Virus record (IMG/VR): IMGVR_UViG_3300042516_000108
Location: 1-20,377 of that record
Origin: a virus
Length of the DNA stretch: 20,377 bases
Strand: one strand, 5' to 3'
This document shows positions 15,726-20,377 of this stretch, one piece after another. The notes beneath the pieces were generated by a model. It saw only the letters and a program-made list of their open reading frames with translations, was not told the origin of the DNA and did no database searches. Position 1 is the first letter of the stretch. Every line of letters begins with the position of its first letter. A program made the translations under genes and the position numbers.

Positions 15726-15839
15726 TTACTTGCCTTTCTTAGTGGTTTTTGTTGTAGCCTTAGGGCATGCCTTTGGCTGTGCGTCCTTACCAGTTAATCT
15801 GGTAGTAGTTCCGCAGTTGCATTTAAATTTTGATTTCAT
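15726..15839 (-). CDS. Tiny Cys/Lys-rich protein (37 aa)
   Basis: Starts MKSKFKCNCGTTTRLTGKDA and ends KATTKTTKKGK. Contains a C-x-C-G knuckle and one later cysteine, so a half zinc-ribbon is conceivable. A longer frame opens at 15914, but its first 25 residues lie wholly within the preceding gene and look like shadow sequence; the ATG at 15839 forms a 4-nt ATGA overlap with the preceding stop and is preferred. Function unknown. Last of the basic Cys-containing cluster; the scaffold gene starts 5 nt after its stop. Confidence 0.72.
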   Translation of the reverse strand: MKSKFKCNCGTTTRLTGKDAQPKACPKATTKTTKKGK

Positions 15840-16066
15840 TCCCAAGATACTCTCTTTCCTGACTTCTTGGCGCGTACACCCTTGGATGTACACATGGCCT
15901 TGGTAGGACGGCAAGCAGGGTAAGAACCCTTACCAGCCTTCTTACGGCCACAAGGACCGCCTGTCTTACAGTTAACCCAGCCCTTGCCATTGTTGCGGGA
16001 AAACCAGCCATGAAGACCCTTTTCTTTTTCAAGGGAAAAGTCAGCTTTCTTTTTCTTTTTAGCCAT
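15836..16066 (-). CDS. Small Lys/Cys-rich protein, GLHGWFSRNNGKGW type (76 aa)
   Basis: Function unknown. After a lysine run (MAKKKKKADFSLEKEK) comes GLHGWFSRNNGKGWVNCKTG, then GPCGRKKAGKGSYPACRPTK and AMCTSKGVRAKKSGKRVSWE. The order G-L-H-G-W-F-x-R-N-x-G-K-G-W-x-x-C-K, P-C-G-R, Y-P-A-C-R-P-T, C is a pattern I know from small conserved phage proteins (DUF level; number not certain). Four cysteines could coordinate a zinc ion. ATG start overlaps the preceding stop (TAATG), with AAAGGA 8 nt upstream; its TGA overlaps the following ATG (ATGA). It is third of four consecutive basic, cysteine-containing proteins. Confidence 0.85.
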   Translation of the reverse strand: MAKKKKKADFSLEKEKGLHGWFSRNNGKGWVNCKTGGPCGRKKAGKGSYPACRPTKAMCTSKGVRAKKSGKRVSWE

Positions 16067-16206
16067 TACTTTTTTCCTTTCTTCTTTTTACCCCAGTTAG
16101 CAGCACCTACTTTGCGGCACTTAACTAGGGAACCAGAAGCATAGGCTGAAGGCCACTTTTTATAAGAAGCCTTTACCTTGTTATAGCAAGCGTCTTTCTT
16201 AGCCAT
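16066..16206 (-). CDS. Very small Lys-rich protein, SAYASG-LVKCRKVGAANW type (46 aa)
   Basis: Translating from the ATG at 16206 gives MAKKDACYNKVKASYKKWPS, then AYASGSLVKCRKVGAANWGK and a poly-lysine end. I recognise the K-V-K-x-x-Y-K-x-W-P-S-A-Y-A-S-G-x-L-V-K-C-R-K-V-G-A-x-N-W-G pattern as a recurring small conserved protein of marine phages and some large DNA viruses (a DUF family, possibly DUF5872; not verified). Function unknown. Two cysteines, net charge strongly positive. Start overlaps the upstream stop (TAATG), so translation is probably coupled; its own stop overlaps the following ATG in the same way. The conserved pattern makes it a real gene despite its length. Confidence 0.85.
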   Translation of the reverse strand: MAKKDACYNKVKASYKKWPSAYASGSLVKCRKVGAANWGKKKKGKK

Positions 16207-16502
16207 TATTTCTTACACTTTCTATTCTTAGGACATGAAGCCTTTGAACCCTTGGGGCCAGCCCAAAGATCCTTACAAGCCCAGTGTTTAGCTGATAGCT
16301 TGTTAGTTGCGGAGTCACAACCATGCCGTGCTCGGAAAGACTTCCTTGCTGCGGGTGAGTAGTTATGACCATATCCAGTCGCGCCATAGTGGATAATCTT
16401 TTCTTTGCCATTGGCACAAGCTTTGACTACCCGCTTCTTACCAGCCTTGGGTGATTTCTGTGGACGATTACACGCCATCTTAGACTTATCCAATCGCTTC
16501 AC
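16206..16502 (-). CDS. Small basic Cys-rich phage protein (98 aa)
   Basis: Function unknown. Rich in Lys/Arg with six cysteines spread along the chain (CNRPQ, ACANG, GCDSA, WACKD, SCPKN, KCKK). The central stretch IIHYGATGYGHNYSPAARKSFRARHGC recalls a pattern I know from small phage and giant-virus proteins (I-H-[FY]-G-x-x-G-Y, then K-x-[FY]-x-x-R-H), a family assignment not checked here. Start choice: the frame opens with a GTG at 16511, but that codon lies within the AGGAGGT itself; the GTG at 16502 sits 7 nt after AGGAGGT and is preferred. An ATG at 16478 (MACNRPQ) is the other option, with weaker support. It overlaps the portal end by 17 nt and its stop overlaps the next start as TAATG. 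Cysteine spacing would suit metal binding or disulfides. Confidence 0.85.
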   Translation of the reverse strand: MKRLDKSKMACNRPQKSPKAGKKRVVKACANGKEKIIHYGATGYGHNYSPAARKSFRARHGCDSATNKLSAKHWACKDLWAGPKGSKASCPKNRKCKK

Positions 16503-18114
16503 TTGGGCCACCTCCTAGTAGTTGTGCGGGATTAATACCAGCCTGTTGCATTAAGGCTTGGATATTTTGTCCACCAGTTTGTTGTAGATCCTGAGTAGCA
16601 GCTTGCTGAGCCACAGCACCAGCAGTATTAACAACGGCATTACCTGCCTGTGCCTGCATTTGCTGTTGCATCTGCATTTGCTGCATCTGTTGCTGTTGCA
16701 TCATAATATCTTCCTCGCTCTTTACCCAGTTACGGGGATCAAAGCCTAAGGATGAAATTAAAGCTCGGGCATACTCGTCCCACTTAAAGGCTAAGTATGC
16801 TTGCTCAGGAAGATTCCGAACCATTTCTCCCATTTGCATTAAACGCTGTAGATCGGTATCTCTTGACAAGGCTTGCAATCCAGTAATAACCTGAGTTGTA
16901 AGCATGCCATTCTTATCAAAGAACTGGCTGTATAAACGCTTGTCAATATCCTTACTCTCTAACATAAGGAACACAGCTCGTTTTACAATTGGCTCAATTA
17001 GATCACGGGCAATGCTAGAGAAAGCACCACCTAGAACGGTTTCCAATTCGGAACCGATCATTCTAACTGCTGTAGCTGTTACACGATCCCCACTAGGAAT
17101 GGCTGAAGATGTCATAAGGAATGACTGGGAAATTTCCCTACGCATTGTTTCAACCGCAGCTTGGCATGCACTAATCTGTGCATTCATTGTTTGGGATGGA
17201 GATAGAACAGAGAAGTCACCGCCTCTCGCAGCAATGAATGAACCATTGGGCGCATCAGCGATATCGTCTATCTCAGTAATTCCTGTTGGGTCGATTGCTA
17301 GCCAGAATGTGGACGAGGCTGCTAGACCTTCGATCAAAGCTTTAGTATATGACTCAAGAGTTTGTAGGTCACCTAGGATATCTTCACAGTGCGATCTACC
17401 GTAGTTTTCCCCGGCAATACCATACCACCTTAAGACACCCATTGGAAGTACGGTGTATTCACCCTCTTCCAATAGATCACCTTCTTGAGTTTCTTTACGG
17501 ACATACCATACATCATCGGTTTTTAAATACCGACAATATATAGTTTGATATCCAGCTTTCTTTTCAATACCATACTCACTACCATATAGATGCTCAGTTG
17601 CATCTGGGTCAATAAGATGGTATTCAAGATTAATTATTTCTACTACATTACCTTCTACATCTCGCTGAACAACAAACTGATCTAGTCGTTGAATACGGAA
17701 TGTAAAATTGTCTTCCATAATAAAGAGAACATCTCCAACAATTACAGCATGCTGTAGTGCTTGATAGATTGTTTCTCTTAGATTAGTTCCATTTAGTTTA
17801 TTAAATACCTGATAAGAAAGAGTTTCTAAATAACTTTCTATTTCAGGAGTAGCTTCTACGCCAGACTTAAGGGCAAATCTAAAGAATGGAGTATCGTTCA
17901 GCGGAAGCAGGGCGCTTAATATGCGACTGCTCATGGCTGTGACACCCTTTGCTGCAACAGACGAATATGGCTGTGGCAAAGTCTGCTCTTCGTTCCAACC
18001 CTCAGGAGGTAGTACTGAAGGTACAGTAAGTCCGGCGCAGACTCTTGAGCGGTTTAGTTTAGCTTGTCTACCACTGTGTAGAATTCTAAACCTATCAGCA
18101 ATTGTCTGTTCCAT
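16486..18114 (-). CDS. Portal (head-tail connector) protein, T7 gp8 family
   Basis: Forms the dodecameric ring at one capsid vertex through which DNA is packaged and ejected, and to which the tail tubular proteins attach. Length 542 aa against 536 in T7. Family features: N-terminal HSGRQAKLNRSR (13-24), the LPPEGWNEEQTLPQPYSSVAAKGV block (35-58), GENYGRSHCEDILGDL (235-250) and GDRVTATAVRMIGSELE (342-358). The C-terminal part (471-488) is a Met/Gln-only tract followed by an Ala/Gln-rich tail, longer and less complex than the core. ATG preceded by AAGGAG, 6-nt spacing. It is followed by an overlapping small basic gene rather than directly by the scaffold gene as in T7. Confidence 0.96.
   Translation of the reverse strand: MEQTIADRFRILHSGRQAKLNRSRVCAGLTVPSVLPPEGWNEEQTLPQPYSSVAAKGVTAMSSRILSALLPLNDTPFFRFALKSGVEATPEIESYLETLSYQVFNKLNGTNLRETIYQALQHAVIVGDVLFIMEDNFTFRIQRLDQFVVQRDVEGNVVEIINLEYHLIDPDATEHLYGSEYGIEKKAGYQTIYCRYLKTDDVWYVRKETQEGDLLEEGEYTVLPMGVLRWYGIAGENYGRSHCEDILGDLQTLESYTKALIEGLAASSTFWLAIDPTGITEIDDIADAPNGSFIAARGGDFSVLSPSQTMNAQISACQAAVETMRREISQSFLMTSSAIPSGDRVTATAVRMIGSELETVLGGAFSSIARDLIEPIVKRAVFLMLESKDIDKRLYSQFFDKNGMLTTQVITGLQALSRDTDLQRLMQMGEMVRNLPEQAYLAFKWDEYARALISSLGFDPRNWVKSEEDIMMQQQQMQQMQMQQQMQAQAGNAVVNTAGAVAQQAATQDLQQTGGQNIQALMQQAGINPAQLLGGGPSEAIG
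16651..16704 (-). repeat. Low-complexity Met/Gln codon tract within portal gene
   Basis: Eighteen codons encode residues 471-488 of the portal, nearly all ATG, CAA or CAG with a single alanine near the end. On the plus strand this appears as interspersed TGCTGT, TGCATC and TGCATT units. It resembles a trinucleotide-type tract that can change length by slippage in steps of one codon without breaking the frame. It lies in the flexible C-terminal tail, after the conserved portal core. Confidence 0.75.
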
Positions 18115-18124
18115 AAGTTACTCC

Positions 18125-18469
18125 TTATTCTGGTCGTTGTTCTAAACCTTGATAAAGCGAACTATAGAAATCAAAAGCATCTTCATCTTCATCTTGTGAA
18201 GAACCTTCTGTTTGTTCTTGTCCGCTTTGAGCTGCTGCTTCTTCTTGCAACATTTCTTCAGCTCTTTCAACTTCAGCTATTTCAGCTTTTTCTTTTTGAG
18301 CTGCTTGTTGAGCTGTTTGTCTAGCTGTTTCTTCTTGCTTAAGTAGCTGTTGCTCATAGAATTCTCTCATTTGTTTTTCTTGCCGTTCGCTATAAGCGCG
18401 CTGTTCATCAAGTTGTGCCTGATATTCAGCCTGCGTCATACCGCCGCTAATACTTGGTGATCCACCCAT
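18125..18469 (-). CDS. Coiled-coil protein with acidic tail, upstream of portal (114 aa)
   Basis: Function unknown. A glycine/serine N-terminus (MGGSPSISGG) is followed from about residue 12 to 90 by a nearly unbroken helix rich in Gln, Glu, Ala and Lys (for example QKEKAEIAEVERAEEMLQEE), the signature of a long coiled coil. The C-terminal 25 residues are acidic and end in aromatic-containing DAFDFYSSLYQGLEQRPE, which could be a docking peptide. No membrane segment. Start ATG with GAGAGGT 5 nt upstream; its TAA lies 10 nt before the portal start, whose AAGGAG overlaps that gap. The position directly ahead of the portal and the shape suggest a small assembly or virion protein; this is inference. 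Confidence 0.8.
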   Translation of the reverse strand: MGGSPSISGGMTQAEYQAQLDEQRAYSERQEKQMREFYEQQLLKQEETARQTAQQAAQKEKAEIAEVERAEEMLQEEAAAQSGQEQTEGSSQDEDEDAFDFYSSLYQGLEQRPE

Positions 18470-18472
18470 GAC

Positions 18473-18664
18473 TTACCTCTCTTTCTGTTGTTGTTTAAGA
18501 ATAAGTTTAAGCTTTTCTACTACAGATATTTGCCCAGCTCTGTAAGCAGAGGCTCTGACAAATTCTTCGACAGATAAATCAGGATCGTAGTCAAGAGGTT
18601 TGTAAATTTTATCAAGCTTCTCTATCAACTCTGGGTCGATTCTTGGAAATTCTTTCGATGTCAT
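18473..18664 (-). CDS. Small acidic/basic helical protein of unknown function (63 aa)
   Basis: Not recognised. The ATG at 18664 has AAGGA 8 nt upstream, placed inside the preceding gene, and the stop lies 3 nt before the next start, so the spacing fits a compact operon. The residues suggest two helices: IDPELIEKLDKIY near the start and VVEKLKLILKQQQKER at the C-terminus, linked by DYDPDLSVEEFVRASAYRAGQ. No cysteine, signal peptide or membrane segment. The overlap of 53 nt with the upstream gene is unusual, but both frames have good ribosome sites and sensible composition. It may be a minor virion or assembly factor by position only. Confidence 0.68.
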   Translation of the reverse strand: MTSKEFPRIDPELIEKLDKIYKPLDYDPDLSVEEFVRASAYRAGQISVVEKLKLILKQQQKER

Positions 18665-18809
18665 TTACTTTGTCCTTTAGTTTCTTGACTTCTTCCTGAA
18701 GCACTTCTGTCTTTTTAAACACTTCGGTAAAGACTAGGGCCAGCTCTGCGTTAGACAGAGCCGACCCAATCTTGATCTTCGTAATAATTGTATTAAGCAT
18801 TGAATCCAT
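18612..18809 (-). CDS. Small coiled-coil protein of unknown function (65 aa)
   Basis: Not recognised. The ATG is preceded by AAGGAG with 6-nt spacing, starting 10 nt after the reductase stop, which supports translation in the same operon. The N-terminal half (MDSMLNTIITKIKIGSALSNAE) is moderately hydrophobic. Residues about 30-55 (VFKKTEVLQEEVKKLKDKVNDIERI) have heptad-spaced hydrophobics and alternating charges, typical of a short coiled coil that could dimerise or trimerise. The last 53 nt overlap the next gene in another frame. The position between reductase and portal is where T7 keeps small class II/III proteins such as gp6.7 and gp7.3, but I see no specific similarity to them. Confidence 0.72.
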   Translation of the reverse strand: MDSMLNTIITKIKIGSALSNAELALVFTEVFKKTEVLQEEVKKLKDKVNDIERISKNRPRVDREA

Positions 18810-18819
18810 GTTGTTCTCC

Positions 18820-20377
18820 TTAGACTAGTTCACAACCATTGGCAGTACATGCCATTGTGTGTGAAGACTTAGTTGTATCTTCTTTCTCATAATCTGACAG
18901 TTTATTAAAGTCAACATCTGGCTTGGGATGCATGTTGTATGTTCTTGCATCAATCTCTTCAAAGGGAGCTTGAGCGTAAACATGGTCTGACTTGGGCAGG
19001 AAAGAGATACCTGAAATTGAATCAAAGTTATCCCATACCCATTGACCTACTCCAATAAACTCATCGTCAGTATAATTGACAGTGATACTTGGTTTGTGAT
19101 TGCAGTAATGATCCTGATAGGCTTTCCATAGTTTAAGATGCTCAATAGCCGTCAGTTCTTTCTGGGTGATTGAACCTTGTGGGGCTTTCTGAGCAAAGGT
19201 AAACACGGCAGTACTAGCTGGATTCATTACGCAATCTTCTACTGGAATACCGCTATCGGCCATCATGTTATACAGTGGGTCTTTCTTATCAATGCGGACT
19301 CTACGATAATAGAATTCAGCATAGCGTGGGTGTAACCCACTGGATGCATCAGCTAGGCAGGAGGTTGTACCTTCTGGCTTAATGCATGTGATAGACTTAC
19401 TTGGGGTAATACCAAGCTTATCAGCCCACTTAAGGTTAGTGATAGTAGCAATGTCTCGGAGTTTTTCCAAGGCATACGCTAGCTTGGCATAACCTTCTTG
19501 GCCGCTAGTTAGTTTGTTATCAAAGATACCAGTCATGGATACGCCAAGTAGACGCTCTTCTTCAGAGTTCTTTCTGAATTCGTCATTCAGATAAGGGAAC
19601 TTGGTGAACATGCTCTGGATTGTTCCAATGATGGTAGCCTGTTCAATCTTTCTAGCCAGTGTTTCCACAGTATCTGTAGCCTTAACAACGATTGTTGATA
19701 GGTTGCAGAACTCGTTTGGCTTTAGAATGATCTCTGAGCAGGGGTTAGTACCGTAGTTGGACCAAGCTCTACCACTTTTGGCAGCAATTAGATTCATTGC
19801 TTCGCGGTTGCAAATACCACGCTCACCTGAATGTGAGTTATACAATGAAGTCCATTCTTCCAAGAACTGGCCTAGGGGTGGCTTGCAGTTGTAGATGGCA
19901 GAGTTATTAGCCAAGGCACGATGGCCTGCTGTTTCCCACCAAGCACCACTCTTGCAAGTAGCCATCTCTCTGTCCGATAGATCGCTGAGTGAGATCATTG
20001 CTGAGCGGCGCACACCACCAACAATAACAGACTGAGCAATCTTGCAGCAGATATCGTGGCACTCCAACGGAGTTAGTCTACGGCCTTGGGCCTTGTAGAA
20101 CACGCCTACGATAAACCGCATCACTTCCTCCAGCGGAGCAGGACCGCTTGCACGGCCTCCAAAGGTCTTTAGACGGCTTCCTGAAGGACGGACTAGGCTA
20201 GTGTCCCACTTGGGGTGCAAGCCGTCATATAGGCTGGACATCAGATGCTTGAGGGCATCGCACCAACCTTCACGGGAATCCTCAACAACAAACACGGTGT
20301 TGAAATCTTTTACAATATTCTTTGGAACAGCTGGTAGCTGCTCTACACAGCGGCGTTCCACAGAATAGCCTACGCCT
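18820..20377 (-). CDS. nrdJ: Adenosylcobalamin-dependent (class II, monomeric) ribonucleoside-triphosphate reductase, 5'-truncated
   Basis: Reduces ribonucleotides to deoxyribonucleotides for phage DNA synthesis, using a B12-generated thiyl radical. The reading frame is open to the right edge: GVGYSVERRC lies at the edge, so a start codon at 20361 (GTG) is only an internal valine. Counting that valine as residue 1, the active-site motif NPCSEI is at 206-211 and FCNLS at 218-222. N206, C208, E210 and C219 correspond to N406, C408, E410 and C419 of the Lactobacillus leichmannii enzyme, so about 200 N-terminal residues are missing, including the first cysteine of the redox pair. The C-terminus ends CTANGCELV: two cysteines five apart, matching the swinging-arm pair that re-reduces the active site in the monomeric RTPR type. 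VGGVRRSA is at 114-121. Stop TAA; the next gene begins 10 nt on. Such genes are common in marine podoviruses. The family is very secure; the preference for triphosphates is inferred from family. Confidence 0.96.
   Translation of the reverse strand, partial: GVGYSVERRCVEQLPAVPKNIVKDFNTVFVVEDSREGWCDALKHLMSSLYDGLHPKWDTSLVRPSGSRLKTFGGRASGPAPLEEVMRFIVGVFYKAQGRRLTPLECHDICCKIAQSVIVGGVRRSAMISLSDLSDREMATCKSGAWWETAGHRALANNSAIYNCKPPLGQFLEEWTSLYNSHSGERGICNREAMNLIAAKSGRAWSNYGTNPCSEIILKPNEFCNLSTIVVKATDTVETLARKIEQATIIGTIQSMFTKFPYLNDEFRKNSEEERLLGVSMTGIFDNKLTSGQEGYAKLAYALEKLRDIATITNLKWADKLGITPSKSITCIKPEGTTSCLADASSGLHPRYAEFYYRRVRIDKKDPLYNMMADSGIPVEDCVMNPASTAVFTFAQKAPQGSITQKELTAIEHLKLWKAYQDHYCNHKPSITVNYTDDEFIGVGQWVWDNFDSISGISFLPKSDHVYAQAPFEEIDARTYNMHPKPDVDFNKLSDYEKEDTTKSSHTMACTANGCELV

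Noticed and set aside
15726-15914. Longer 62-codon version of the tiny Cys/Lys-rich gene
   Set aside because: Its first 25 codons lie within the preceding gene in another frame; the ATG at 15839 in the ATGA overlap is the better start.
15823-16032. 69-codon minus-strand frame overlapping the GLHGWF-type gene
   Set aside because: Out-of-frame shadow with Arg/Val/Leu bias; the other frame carries the conserved motifs and coupled start.
16904-17404. 166-codon open frame on the plus strand
   Set aside because: Lies wholly inside the well-conserved portal gene on the opposite strand, has no ribosome site of note and no recognisable protein.
1-20377. tRNA genes, CRISPR arrays, insertion sequences, attachment sites
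   Set aside because: Looked for cloverleaf-type sequences, regular spaced repeats, transposase-like frames and terminal repeats by eye; found none that could be supported.

Overview
The window looks like the late (virion and lysis) half of a T7-like podovirus (Autographivirales type), probably from a marine or other aquatic bacterium. Every credible gene lies on the minus strand, so transcription runs from right (20377) to left (1). The order follows T7 genes 8-12: portal, scaffold, major capsid, tail tubular A, tail tubular B, then a T7 gp17-type fibre. A class II, B12-dependent ribonucleotide reductase just upstream is typical of marine cyanopodoviruses and some pelagiphages. Base composition leans to AT. 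The exact host cannot be read from the sequence.

Right to left: (1) 18820-20377, C-terminal part of a monomeric class II ribonucleotide reductase cut by the window edge. (2) 18125-18809, three small proteins, two of them overlapping out of frame by 53 nt, the last a long coiled coil. (3) 16486-18114, portal. (4) 15726-16502, four tiny Cys/Lys-rich proteins with coupled start/stop codons, sitting unexpectedly between portal and scaffold. (5) 14764-15720, scaffold. (6) A 159-nt structured gap with a candidate phage promoter. (7) 13381-14604, major capsid protein. (8) A 150-nt gap holding two very strong ribosome-binding sequences without real ORFs, then an intrinsic terminator. (9) 12562-13230 and 9593-12550, tail tubular proteins A and B. 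(10) A hairpin, then the 1565-residue fibre (4823-9520). (11) Four further adhesin-type genes (1006-4710), three of which end in a DGG motif. (12) 1-1002, two small membrane proteins (holin candidates) and a lipoprotein with a second membrane segment (spanin-like), cut by the left edge.

Together these genes supply deoxynucleotides late in infection, build and fill the procapsid, assemble the short tail and a multi-protein receptor-binding apparatus, and begin the lysis cassette. Internal core proteins (T7 gp14-16), terminase and endolysin are not in the window, although the core genes would be expected between tail tubular B and the fibre. The least explained parts are the Cys/Lys-rich cluster, the multi-gene adhesin cassette and the capsid-gene 3' gap. 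No tRNA, CRISPR, insertion sequence or plus-strand gene could be supported.
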